Source: Pedobacter sp.
GTDB lineage: Bacteria; Bacteroidota; Bacteroidia; Sphingobacteriales; Sphingobacteriaceae
DNA length: 35,706 nt
Reading direction: 5' to 3'
NCBI GenBank assembly: GCA_014377665.1
Contig: JACMPF010000185.1
Location: forward strand, 1-35,706
Part shown: in pieces, positions 16,883 through 24,609 of the stretch
Numbering within the stretch: the stretch's first letter is position 1
Layout: every line of letters begins with the position of its first letter
The notes under the pieces: model-generated
What the model was told of the DNA's origin: nothing
What the model saw: only the letters and a program-made list of their open reading frames with translations
The model's database searches: none
Made by a program: the position numbers and the translations under genes

Positions 16883-17969
16883 ATAAATTCAACACCAGGG
16901 AGAAAGATAATCCATATCGATATGGACGCATTCTACGCATCACTAGAACAATGGGATTTCCCCGAGTACAAAGGTAGGCCGATTGTTGTGGGCGGTTCTC
17001 CTGAAGGAAGAGGCGTAGTTGCTACTGCAAGTTACGAAGCAAGAAAATTCGGCATTAAGTCGGCCATGCCTTCCAGACAAGCCCAGCAACTTTGTCCTCA
17101 GGTATTATTCTTGCGGCCACGCTTTGAAGCCTACAAGGCAGTATCGGTTGCAATCAGAGAGATTTTTAGCAGATTTACCAACCTAATTGAACCGCTATCA
17201 TTGGATGAAGCATATCTAGATATTACAAATGATAAATTAGCGATTGGATCAGCACCGGAAATCGCTAAAATGATAAAGCTAGCTATAAAAGATGAGCTAA
17301 ACTTAACCGCATCAGCAGGAGTCTCCTCTAATAAGTTCATTGCAAAAATCGCTTCAGATATGAATAAGCCTGATGGCCTAATATTTATCGGACCTTCTAA
17401 GATTGAAGCCTTCATGGAAGCATTACCAGTCGAGAATTTTTTTGGCGTAGTAACTGCCAAGAAAATGAAGCATGCATCTCCATACTGGCGCAGACTTAAA
17501 AGCACTAACTGAACAAGTACTATCAAACTATTTTGGTAAATCAGGAAAATTTTACTATCGTATCGTACGTGGAATAGATGATCGGCCAGTTCAGCCTTTC
17601 AGAGAAACGAAGTCGTTGGCAGCAGAAGACACCTTCGAACATGATTTAGTTTCCTTAATGGAAATGCATACTGAGCTAAAAAAGCTAGCAGAAAAGATTT
17701 CAACTAGATTGGAGAAGCATAATCTTAGGGGACGAACGGTAACACTAAAATTGAAGTTTAACGATTTCAAGCAAATCACACGAAACCTCTCCTTACAAGA
17801 ACAAATTTTCAGTTATGAAGATATTTTCCTAATCGCGTCGCGTCTCCTAGACAATGTGGACTTGATAGACAAATCGGTTAGGCTTCTTGGAATATCTATA
17901 TCCAATTTTAACGAAATTTCAATTCAGCATCCCAGGGGAGATCCTTATCAACTACTTTTGTTTGAGTAA
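16883..17969 (+). pseudogene. dinB: DNA polymerase IV (dinB), inactivated
   Basis: A Y-family translesion polymerase broken in several places. Coding matches the family from codon 16883 (I-NSTPGRKIIHIDMDAFYAS), but the expected ATG is ATA there and no ATG, GTG or TTG upstream rescues it. The first usable ATG, 16922, loses IIHID, which includes the first metal-binding Asp. The palm is otherwise intact (SYEARKFGIKSAMP; EPLSLDEAYLDIT). In the helix-hairpin-helix, FFGVVTAKKMKH lacks the two residues usually present as GVGKVTA. At about 17472, CATGCAT has lost two bases (or gained one): the frame breaks and stops at 17512. The thumb and little-finger part (LHTGADLKALTEQVLS to GDPYQLLLFE) continues in another frame to 17969. 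Family is certain; a sequencing error could explain the frameshift but not all three lesions. Confidence 0.88.
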
Positions 17970-17988
17970 TCCGTCATAACAGGCTCAA

Positions 17989-18008
17989 AACTGAGTGTTT
18001 ACTCAGTT
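17989..18008. terminator. Hairpin downstream of dinB
   Basis: AACTGAGT-GTTT-ACTCAGTT is a perfect 8-bp stem with a 4-base loop, 20 bases after the dinB stop. There is no T run after it, so it is a possible terminator or a structural remnant only. Confidence 0.35.
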
Positions 18009-18173
18009 GATTAGCATGTCCCTGAATGTTATGTTTGCCACTAGTTATTAGTGTTAACCTATTCAACTTACGCACAACCCCTAAATCTCTCTCAATCTCA
18101 AGCATAGATTTAATCCTGAAAAGCGATTAATCTATGTTTGATCTATTATATTTGAATGTAAAACATTCAATCA

Positions 18174-18492
18174 ATGAGCGAGCATTTCAATAACAAAGCA
18201 TCAAACGATGAGATCAGAAAAAGATTTGATAATGATGTAGCGCTCTTCTCCAATCTTGATACTGGTCAGCTGACGACAATTGACGCATCCCTCACAATGG
18301 AAATCTGTACGGATGCTGCAAAAGCGGTAACACGGACCTCAGTATCGTCAAAAAGTGTTTGACTACATTGACTATGAAGATACACCAAGATCTATCGGAT
18401 ATCAACTGGTTTTGATGAAACAGGTGGGGTTTACAAACGTAGAAATATTGCACAAAAACATTTGCTTCGCCGAATTTGGAGGTATGAAATAA
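18174..18492 (+). pseudogene. SAM-dependent methyltransferase remnant with core deleted
   Basis: The N-terminus reads MSEHFNNKASNDEIRKRFDN, then VALFSNLDTGQLTTIDASL and ICTDAAKAV, which looks like the start of a class I methyltransferase with HFNNKAxNDEIRxRFDxDVxRFSNLxTGQ. That frame ends at 18362. From about 18352, in a different frame, comes the C-terminal end KVFDYIDYEDTPRSIGYQLV, then VGFTNVEILHKNICFAEFGG and a stop at 18492. The whole SAM-binding core, including the GxGxG motif, is missing, so an internal deletion of about 110-130 codons has joined the ends out of frame. The product cannot be an active enzyme. The family call rests on recalled similarity of both ends. Confidence 0.72.
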
Positions 18493-18527
18493 TAAAAAGA
18501 CGGTACCCGACCTACTAAATATTATAA

Positions 18528-20207
18528 TTACTTTCCAGCAAAAGCATCCAGCCCGCTTTGTAGGTACTTAGCGTATTCTTCTTCATCAAATATAGCTCCT
18601 TGCGGAGTAACCAATGGTTTCAAATCATGACCTGCCAGCACATAAAATGGTTGCGAATTGGTATTGTAATTTGTTGCCTGAAAATCTCCGTTCCACCAGC
18701 CAAGGTCATCGGTATTATGCCTTAAGATCTTAGAATAATGAACCTTTTCCTTTGGCATCCTAATCTTACGTTCATCAACATACAATTGGATCAATATATA
18801 TTCCTTAATCAGCTTGCCGACTTCTGGTTTTATCCATACGTTATCTTCCATCCTGCGGCAATTCACACAAGCCCATCCCGTAAAATCGATCATTACCGGC
18901 TTGTTTACTTTCTTAGCATAAGCCAGGCCTTCTTCTAAATCGAAGAAAGGGCTGAAGCCAACAGGCTTTTTAAATACATCATCATACTTCACTGTGGAAG
19001 GAAACTCTTTGTCTGTACTTGATGATAAAGAGCCACCTGCCGTCAGGATAAAATCCTGCGTATTCATTGGAGGAGCTAAACCGCTAAGTACACTAACTGG
19101 TGCTCCCCACAATCCCGGAACCATATATAGCGCAAAAGCCAAAGAAAACATTGCCAAAAATAACCGGGGAACAGAGATAAAAGGTAAGTCGCTATCGTGT
19201 GAGAACTTAAGTTTTCCTAACAGATAGAAACCAATCAATATAAAAATTACGATCCACAAAACCAGGAAGACCTCACGGTCGAACCATTCCCAGTGCCAAA
19301 CCAGGTCTGCAGCGGAAAGGAATTTTAATGCAAATGCCAATTCTAAAAATCCAAGACATACTTTAACGCTGTTTAGCCAACCGCCAGATTTAGGCATCGA
19401 GCTTAAAAAGCCAGGGAAGATCGCTGAAATCGTGAACGGTAGTGCCAGCGCTAAAGCGAAGCCAAACATCCCGATTGCAGGGCCCAGTAACGTTCCTTTA
19501 GAGCTTGTCTCAACAAGCAGTGTACCAATTATCGGTCCAGTGCAGGAGAACGAAACTAACGCAAGCGAAGCGGCCATAAAAAAGATGCCGCCCAAGCCTT
19601 TGCTATTATCTGCCTTTTGGTCAATTTTGTTTACAAATGAACTCGGTAAAGTGATCTCGAAAGCACCAAAGAATGAGATGGCGAAAGTAACCAGTACTAA
19701 AAAGAAGAAGAAATTGAACAAACCACTAGAACTGAACGCATTTAAACCTGCAGAGCCGAAAAGTACGGTAATGAGCAACCCGAAAGCAACATAAATCACA
19801 ATGATCGATAAGCCGTAAATCATTGCCTGACCTATCCCTTTTTGCTTGCTACCTGCACGCTTTGTGAAATAACTGATTGTTAATGGCACCATAGGAAAGA
19901 TGCAAGGCATAAAAAATGCCAGAAACCCACCAATAAGACCAGCGATAAAGGTCTGCCATAGCGTCCTTTGAACTTCTCCCTTGGATTTGGAGAGCTTAAC
20001 CTCCGCTTTGGTAACGGGATCTTTCGCGGTTACCGTGGCCGGCTGCTGAACGGTATCCGAATTGGTCGTATCTGCGATGATCTCCGTAAATTCATCATCT
20101 GAAATTGCAGTATCAGTTTGAGAAAATGCAGGGTAAGAACTACCTAAAAAAAAGAGTACCCCAATCAGGAATACTCTCAATGTAATTTTATAACATCTAT
20201 TAATCAT
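18528..20207 (-). CDS. dsbD: DsbD-type thiol:disulfide interchange protein (transmembrane plus thioredoxin domain)
   Basis: 559 residues. After a signal or first membrane segment and a polar linker (about 30-85), an eight-helix DsbD/CcdA-like domain carries the two redox cysteines: Cys102 in FFMPCIFPMVPL and Cys222 in VSFSCTGPIIG. The C-terminal periplasmic thioredoxin-like domain (about 410-559) has the active-site CxxC in WACVNCRRM, Cys447 and Cys450. The protein passes electrons from cytoplasmic thioredoxin across the inner membrane to periplasmic dithiol partners. The usual N-terminal periplasmic domain is absent here but is encoded by the separate gene just upstream (20212-20658), four bases away, so the two form an operon and together equal a full-length DsbD. 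Confidence 0.9.
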   Translation of the reverse strand: MINRCYKITLRVFLIGVLFFLGSSYPAFSQTDTAISDDEFTEIIADTTNSDTVQQPATVTAKDPVTKAEVKLSKSKGEVQRTLWQTFIAGLIGGFLAFFMPCIFPMVPLTISYFTKRAGSKQKGIGQAMIYGLSIIVIYVAFGLLITVLFGSAGLNAFSSSGLFNFFFFLVLVTFAISFFGAFEITLPSSFVNKIDQKADNSKGLGGIFFMAASLALVSFSCTGPIIGTLLVETSSKGTLLGPAIGMFGFALALALPFTISAIFPGFLSSMPKSGGWLNSVKVCLGFLELAFALKFLSAADLVWHWEWFDREVFLVLWIVIFILIGFYLLGKLKFSHDSDLPFISVPRLFLAMFSLAFALYMVPGLWGAPVSVLSGLAPPMNTQDFILTAGGSLSSSTDKEFPSTVKYDDVFKKPVGFSPFFDLEEGLAYAKKVNKPVMIDFTGWACVNCRRMEDNVWIKPEVGKLIKEYILIQLYVDERKIRMPKEKVHYSKILRHNTDDLGWWNGDFQATNYNTNSQPFYVLAGHDLKPLVTPQGAIFDEEEYAKYLQSGLDAFAGK

Positions 20208-20211
20208 AATT

Positions 20212-20658
20212 TTAGCTCACAGGAATTGAAAATTCAACAGTTTCTGGAGGTAAACATTGGTGGTCATCACATACCATAAATTCAACTGATCCCTTAATCA
20301 CGGTTTTACCGCCCGTTAGCTTCACTTTTTGCTGAAAAGTAACCGTTTTCTCAAAGTAGGAAACATTCATATCAAAAGTTTTCTCAAACTTACTAACTGG
20401 CTTCGGCTCGATAGTTTTACCAACAGTAGCAAAGCTCTTCGCAGCCTTAAAGTTGAAGGTCGTTTTGATTGGACCTCCATCCGCGATGTTCTGAGAATAG
20501 ATATGCCATCCATTATCAATAGTTGCCCTGATTAAAAGAGTCGCTTCATTTTTCGAAGTTTTCTTAGCTAAATAACTCCATTTTACAGGTCTTAATATCT
20601 GACTGCTAGCTGAGAAGCTTAGCATAATTCCTAAAGCAATTAAAAATAAATTCTTCAT
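20212..20658 (-). CDS. DsbD N-terminal-like periplasmic domain protein
   Basis: 148 residues with a signal peptide (first 20, ending SASSQ). The fold is the immunoglobulin-like domain of DsbD-alpha. The cysteines Cys130 and Cys135 in FMVCDDHQCLPPETVEF match the C-x-(4-5)-C-x-PP pattern of DsbD N-domains. It would relay electrons from DsbD to periplasmic clients. It immediately precedes dsbD, and the two are very likely co-transcribed. A free-standing version of the domain next to a DsbD lacking it is common in Bacteroidota. Confidence 0.85.
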   Translation of the reverse strand: MKNLFLIALGIMLSFSASSQILRPVKWSYLAKKTSKNEATLLIRATIDNGWHIYSQNIADGGPIKTTFNFKAAKSFATVGKTIEPKPVSKFEKTFDMNVSYFEKTVTFQQKVKLTGGKTVIKGSVEFMVCDDHQCLPPETVEFSIPVS

Positions 20659-20762
20659 GTTTCGCTGATAAGTGTCTTAACAAACGTACGTAATTACTTC
20701 TACTTTCGTTTTAGATTTGGGATAGACCATGTAAAATTGACTTACAGTTTATAAAGAGTGCG

Positions 20763-21112
20763 CTATGTCCAGCCTCTTAACGCATGGTATAGTTCTACTA
20801 CTGCTGACAATTCAGCCGCTTTTAACCTAGCCAATTCCAACTCACTTTGCAACGAATTACTTTGCGTTGAGATTACTTCCAGATAAATTGCCATTCCATT
20901 TTTAAATAACAGGTTCGCATTCTTAATTGCCGTTTACAGGGTCGTGGAATTGGATTACTATACTTTCCCTATCTACCAATGCCATCTGCCTTTTCATCGT
21001 TTATTTCTAGTTGCAACTGTGGGTAATCTACTTTAAAACTATTAAAAGCATAGGCGATCTCCGGGCGCTTCATCAACATATAACCCAGGTTGATGTTCGC
21101 TGTAGAAACCAT
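20763..21112 (-). pseudogene. Fused remnant of an RND efflux permease and a TolC-type outer-membrane factor
   Basis: Two recognisable scraps in the order of an efflux operon. From an ATG at 21112, 47 codons read ANINLGYMLMKRPEIAYAFN then SFKVDYPQLQLEINDEKADG before a stop; the YPQL-x-L-x-I-x-x-x-KA-x-x-x-G pattern fits the porter domain of RND permeases. About 40 bases later, from about 20930 to the stop at 20763, comes KNANLLFKNGMAIYLEVIST, then QSELELARLKAAELSAVVEL and YHALRGWT, the C-terminal end of a TolC/CusC-type protein. More than a thousand codons between these points are missing. Neither piece can function. The TolC end is the more certain; the RND piece is the less certain. Confidence 0.65.
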
Positions 21113-21167
21113 GGTAATTTTTTATGATTATTATAGTTATTTGTTATTTCAACGAGTTTAAGTAATT

Positions 21168-21178
21168 TAACGCTGTTA
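21168..21178. promoter_or_regulatory. TetR-type operator-like palindrome, downstream copy
   Basis: TAACGCTGTTA differs by one base from the copy at 21469-21479. It lies between the truncated tetR and the efflux scar, where the promoter of the lost efflux operon would have been. Its link to TetR is inferred from position and from the repeated motif. Confidence 0.4.
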
Positions 21179-21192
21179 GGTTATTATTGAAA

Positions 21193-21221
21193 AAAAAGAC
21201 TTGTAGAAAAAAAGTCTTTTT
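21193..21221 (-). terminator. Hairpin downstream of the truncated tetR
   Basis: AAAAAGACTT and AAGTCTTTTT form a 10-bp stem around a 9-base loop, with A/T runs on both sides, about 25 bases after the tetR stop. The shape fits a bidirectional intrinsic terminator, though the loop is large. Confidence 0.4.
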
Positions 21222-21246
21222 AAAATTTATTCGTTTATAAATCTGA

Positions 21247-21450
21247 TCATTCCTTTTCATGCATAAGAACCCCTTCTTTATTGAGAAAATATTCATAGAT
21301 AATCGGGGAAGTAGATTCAATTTTATCTGCAATTTTTTTCATGCTCAAAGACTGGCATCCTTCCTCTTTCACAATCTCAAGAGCAGCGTCCAGAAAATTC
21401 TCTCTGTTGTCTTTTTTTAACCTGGCTATGCGCTCTTTGCTTCCCATCAT
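21247..21450 (-). pseudogene. Truncated TetR family transcriptional regulator
   Basis: 67 residues containing only the DNA-binding head: RENFLDAALEIVKEEGCQSL, SMKKIADKIESTSPIIYEYF and LNKEGVLM, then an abrupt stop. The helix-turn-helix (IADKIESTSPIIYEYFLNKE) is typical of TetR regulators, which are normally about 190-220 residues with a ligand-binding C-terminal domain. That domain is absent from the DNA downstream. It stands next to the efflux-pump scar, which such regulators usually control. The product could still bind DNA but could not dimerise normally. A perfect palindrome lies just upstream of its start. Confidence 0.7.
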
Positions 21451-21468
21451 TATTCTTTATAAATAATC

Positions 21469-21479
21469 TAACACTGTTA
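21469..21479. promoter_or_regulatory. TetR-type operator-like palindrome, upstream copy
   Basis: TAACA-C-TGTTA is a perfect palindrome around one central base, 19 bases upstream of the tetR start at 21450. This is the usual place for an autoregulatory operator. A near-identical copy lies at 21168-21178. Confidence 0.45.
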
Positions 21480-21515
21480 AGAAACAGTATAGAGCGTATT
21501 TATATTATGTATCAT

Positions 21516-21523
21516 TATATTTG
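21516..21523 (+). promoter_or_regulatory. Candidate -7 element for the lacI-type regulator gene
   Basis: TATATTTG matches TAnnTTTG exactly, 47 bases before the ATG at 21571. The -33 region is only weakly T-rich. The in-frame TTG at 21538 lies just after the predicted transcription start, so the ATG is the better start. Confidence 0.4.
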
Positions 21524-21570
21524 TCAAACACAATTTTTTGCTCCAAATAAGTAGAAATAGTAAACCTGAT

Positions 21571-22614
21571 ATGAACAATAGTATAACCCTCAAGGATATT
21601 TCGAAGGCACTTAACTTATCTATTTCAACGATTTCTAAATCATTGAACGACAGCTACGAAATAAGCGTAGAGACTAAAAAGAAAGTCCTTGAATTTGCAA
21701 AAGCAAATCACTACTCTCCTAACAGGCTGGCTAAGGGTTTAAAGGAAGGCAAGAGTCGGTCAATTGGTGTTGTTGTTTGTTCGCTTGAAAACAATTTCGT
21801 CGCGCAAATGCTAGATGGAATTGACAAATACAGTACAGATAAGAGTTATCAGATTATCATCATGCAAAGTAAGGAGTCTCATGAACAGGAATGCGCCTGT
21901 CTATCTTTGCTTTATGCTGGTGGTGTCGATGGAATATTAATTTCTCCTGCCTGTGAAAGTGTTGACCTGAGCTATCTGATCTCCCTACAGGAACAAGGCC
22001 TGCCTATAGTGCTTTTCGATAGGTTAAGTGATGAGATACAAACACACAAAGTAGGTGCAGATAATTTTAATGGTGCTTATGAGGCAACTGAGCATTTAAT
22101 CTTGCAAGGTTACGACAGTATTGCACACCTAAATACCAATACTAAATTGAGCATTGCAACAGATCGGTTGAACGGTTATAAACAAGCATTGGCGGATAAG
22201 GGAATTGGGTTTAGACCCGAACTACTAAGATCCTGCGATTACACTGACTCGCAAACGCTCGAAGACGATTTAGAGGCTGCAATAACATTCTATATGGATT
22301 TAGATGATCGTCCGAACGCCATTTTTACGGCAACAGACCAGATTACCACAAGATGCCTGGCTATATTGAACAAACTCGGCTACAACATTCCGGAAGACAT
22401 CGCAGTAATTGGTTTTACCAATACGGATTTAGCGGAAGCTTTAAACCCTTCACTAAGTACTGTATATCAGCCTGCATTTGAAATCGGTGAACAAGCCGCT
22501 AGTAAATTGATTGAGTTAATAGAAAAAAAGCAAAATGACGTAGAGTTTGAGACCATCATGTTGCCCACAGAAGTGCACATTAGAAACTCCACTCGAAAAC
22601 GTTTGCGTTCTTAG
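21571..22614 (+). CDS. LacI family transcriptional regulator, probably of hexuronate/KDG use
   Basis: 347 residues from the ATG at 21571. The N-terminal helix-turn-helix (TLKDISKALNLSISTISKSL, then NDSYEISVETKKKV) and hinge (NRLAKGLKEGKSRSIGVVV) are typical of LacI. The rest is a periplasmic-binding-protein-like sensor domain: GGVDGILISPA, LPIVLFDRL, RLNGYKQAL, PNAIFTATDQI and EDIAVIGFTN. It is followed after 63 bases by kdgK and eda. Two near-identical 16-bp LacI/PurR-like boxes, one at the end of this gene and one before uxaB, fit it as regulator of both arms. The ligand is probably a hexuronate intermediate such as KDG; this is inferred. Confidence 0.88.
   Translation: MNNSITLKDISKALNLSISTISKSLNDSYEISVETKKKVLEFAKANHYSPNRLAKGLKEGKSRSIGVVVCSLENNFVAQMLDGIDKYSTDKSYQIIIMQSKESHEQECACLSLLYAGGVDGILISPACESVDLSYLISLQEQGLPIVLFDRLSDEIQTHKVGADNFNGAYEATEHLILQGYDSIAHLNTNTKLSIATDRLNGYKQALADKGIGFRPELLRSCDYTDSQTLEDDLEAAITFYMDLDDRPNAIFTATDQITTRCLAILNKLGYNIPEDIAVIGFTNTDLAEALNPSLSTVYQPAFEIGEQAASKLIELIEKKQNDVEFETIMLPTEVHIRNSTRKRLRS
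22593..22608 (+). promoter_or_regulatory. Candidate LacI-type operator upstream of kdgK-eda
   Basis: TCGAAAACGTTTGCGT closely resembles LacI/PurR-family operators and is 13/16 identical to the site before uxaB (GCGATAACGATTGCGT read on minus, at 29649-29664). It lies inside the last codons of lacI and 69 bases before the kdgK start. It ends 41 bases before a promoter-like TATTATTG. Confidence 0.5.
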
Positions 22615-22649
22615 CGCAAAGAACCTTCGCACTTTAAACATTATACCTG

Positions 22650-22657
22650 TATTATTG
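22650..22657 (+). promoter_or_regulatory. Candidate -7 element for kdgK-eda
   Basis: TATTATTG matches TAnnTTTG in all but one base, 20 bases before the kdgK ATG. It would allow kdgK-eda to be expressed separately from lacI. Confidence 0.3.
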
Positions 22658-22677
22658 TATAAAGTATCCCAATTTAA

Positions 22678-23673
22678 ATGAGGCAAAACCATAACATTTT
22701 AGTTTTCGGTGAACTATTGATCAGACTTAGTTCAAAAACTAATGATTTTTTGAACAATGAGCAGGGAGCAACACTGTATCCCGGAGGATCCGAGGCGAAC
22801 GTAGCTGCATCATTAGCTCATTTTGGAAAAACTGTTTCATATGTTACAGCCGCCCCCGAAAATGCTTTAACATCTAGTGCCCTGAAAGAGTTATCAGATA
22901 TCTCAGTAAACACGACGAAAGTCTTACAGCAAGGATCACGACTAGGGCTTTACTTTTTACTTTCGGCAAATGGTTTGTCCAATGGTGAAGTGATTTACGA
23001 CAGAAAGCATTCATCATTTAGCAGCTTAGTAAGAGGATCAATAAATTGGGATGAATTAATGAAAGGTCATACTTGGTTTCATTGGTCTGCCCTTACTCCT
23101 GCTTTAAATGGTGAACTTGCCCTCGTAATGCTCGAAGCTCTGCAAGCAGCAAATAGAAATGACCTGAAGATATCAGTAGATTTGAACTATAGAAGTAAGC
23201 TCTGGGATTACGGGAAACAACCGATTGAGGTTATGCCTTCCTTAGTCCAATATTGCCATGTCATTATGGGCAACATCTGGGCTGCCGACAAAATGCTGGG
23301 TGCAGGCATAGATGAGACGCTGAATAGAAGCACAACTTCATCCCTGTACTTTAAAGCGGCCTGTAATTCTGCAGAGAATATCTTTAAAACATATCCAAAT
23401 TGTGAACATGTAGCCAATACTTTCAGATTTATGGACAACCCAAAACATAACCTTTTTTATGGAACTTACCATACTAAAAACAATAACTTCATTTCGGAAG
23501 TATTAGAAACAGAAGAAGTTATTGATCGAATAGGTAGTGGCGACGCTTTCATGGCCGGTTTGATCCATGGTTTAGTAGACAGCTTGTCTGGCAAGCAAAT
23601 AATAGAACGGGCGACAGCTGCCGGATTTCGAAAACTTTTTGTGAAAGGTGATTTTGGTGATGGTACTCTTTAA
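22678..23673 (+). CDS. kdgK: 2-keto-3-deoxygluconate kinase (PfkB family sugar kinase)
   Basis: 331 residues. The first PfkB signature is PGGSEANVAASLAHFGK (35-51). The second, with the catalytic base, is DRIGSGDAFMAG (283-294), Asp289. The start FGELLIRLSS and the YFLLSANG and SVDLNYRSKLW segments are typical of KDG kinases rather than fructokinases. It phosphorylates 2-keto-3-deoxygluconate with ATP to KDPG, the step before the aldolase. The aldolase gene follows 12 bases later, and a hexuronate transporter and tagaturonate reductase lie nearby, so this role is well supported by context. The ATG at 22678 gives a normal N-terminus. Confidence 0.85.
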   Translation: MRQNHNILVFGELLIRLSSKTNDFLNNEQGATLYPGGSEANVAASLAHFGKTVSYVTAAPENALTSSALKELSDISVNTTKVLQQGSRLGLYFLLSANGLSNGEVIYDRKHSSFSSLVRGSINWDELMKGHTWFHWSALTPALNGELALVMLEALQAANRNDLKISVDLNYRSKLWDYGKQPIEVMPSLVQYCHVIMGNIWAADKMLGAGIDETLNRSTTSSLYFKAACNSAENIFKTYPNCEHVANTFRFMDNPKHNLFYGTYHTKNNNFISEVLETEEVIDRIGSGDAFMAGLIHGLVDSLSGKQIIERATAAGFRKLFVKGDFGDGTL

Positions 23674-23685
23674 AAAACAATTATT

Positions 23686-24342
23686 ATGAACTCAAAAATT
23701 AGCGTACTGGACCAGATCATATCTCATCCTGTCATCCCTGTCTACTACAATGACAATTCAAGTACATGCATTGACATCATGAGTTCATGTTATGATGGCG
23801 GCATTCGCGTATTTGAATTTACGAACCGTGGAGAAAGGGCACTAGAGAACTTCAAACTTATGCAAAAAAAGCGTAATGCGGAATATCCCGATCTTCTGCT
23901 TGGAATTGGAACGATAAAAACCTCCGAACTAGCTAAAGCTTATATTGACCTAAACGCGGATTTTATTGTAAGTCCGATTGTAAATAGAGAACTCGCAGAG
24001 GTTACTAAACAGCATGGGGTGTTTTGGATTCCAGGATGCATGACTCCTTCAGAGATAGCATTGGCAGAAGAGTTGGGCGCAACTTTAGTAAAGCTCTTTC
24101 CTGGAGATGTAATAGGCATTTCTTTCTTAAAAGCAATTAAGCCGTTGTTTCCAAATCTAAAGTTTATGCCAACAGGCGGCGTAGACATATCGGCGGAAAA
24201 TATAATGGGCTGGCTTCAGGCAGGCGTTACTGCTTTGGGTTTTGGATCAAAACTCTTCAGTCCACCATCGGAAATTGGTAATGATAATTGGTTAACCGAA
24301 AGATGTAGGCAAATTGGCGACATCGTTATGTCTGGAATTTAA
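23686..24342 (+). CDS. eda: KDPG (2-keto-3-deoxy-6-phosphogluconate) aldolase
   Basis: 218 residues. Cleaves KDPG to pyruvate and glyceraldehyde 3-phosphate; family members also cleave 4-hydroxy-2-oxoglutarate. The Schiff-base lysine is Lys136 in LVKLFPGD, and the general-base region is VFEFTNRGE (Glu44). GIGTIKTSE, ADFIVSPIVN, WIPGCMTPSE and FMPTGGVD are all at the places expected for this class I barrel. It lies just after kdgK, probably in the same transcript. It ends convergently with a small membrane gene, with seven bases between the stops. Confidence 0.9.
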   Translation: MNSKISVLDQIISHPVIPVYYNDNSSTCIDIMSSCYDGGIRVFEFTNRGERALENFKLMQKKRNAEYPDLLLGIGTIKTSELAKAYIDLNADFIVSPIVNRELAEVTKQHGVFWIPGCMTPSEIALAEELGATLVKLFPGDVIGISFLKAIKPLFPNLKFMPTGGVDISAENIMGWLQAGVTALGFGSKLFSPPSEIGNDNWLTERCRQIGDIVMSGI

Positions 24343-24349
24343 GCCGATG

Positions 24350-24559
24350 CTATTTCTTACTTTGTCTCAAAATAAATATGACAAGCATCGAAGCCACAGA
24401 CAAACCTGAGATTCCAGGAAACAAGATAAATAAATAGAGTACGCCACATACGCCTACCAGCGAAAGCACAAATAATGCTCCCTTAACTGGAGATTCCATT
24501 TTGAACGCGGCAATTAATGCGAATAAAAAAAAGACAAACGCTAGGCTGTATAAAAACAT
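24350..24559 (-). CDS. Small hypothetical membrane protein (69 residues)
   Basis: From the ATG at 24559 it begins MFLYSLAFVFFLFALIAAFK and has three hydrophobic segments (about 2-18, 26-45, 48-64), ending in a basic tail (LRQSKK). A TTG two codons earlier is less likely. It follows the alpha-galactosidase by about 50 bases on the same strand and may be at the end of that transcript. I do not recognise the family; the sequence is credible as a small inner-membrane protein. Confidence 0.55.
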   Translation of the reverse strand: MFLYSLAFVFFLFALIAAFKMESPVKGALFVLSLVGVCGVLYLFILFPGISGLSVASMLVIFILRQSKK

Positions 24560-24609
24560 ATGCAAAGATGCACTTTCAATGTTAATTTAATATTAAGTAT
24601 TTCAGCCTG

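Noticed and set aside
17985-18173. Possible small RNA or CRISPR-like structure around the 8-bp hairpin after dinB
   Set aside because: There is only one short hairpin, with no repeated units, and no promoter-like element upstream.
19432-19794. A 120-codon plus-strand frame inside dsbD
   Set aside because: It is antisense to the conserved transmembrane domain of DsbD, with no motif of its own.
21144-21332. A 62-codon minus-strand frame rich in Lys, Asn and Phe
   Set aside because: It overlaps the tetR remnant in another frame and runs through the A/T-rich hairpin, so it is a by-product of composition.
21247-21450. The 67-residue TetR-like protein as a complete small DNA-binding protein
   Set aside because: It stops exactly where a normal TetR continues and sits beside an efflux scar, so truncation is the simpler reading.
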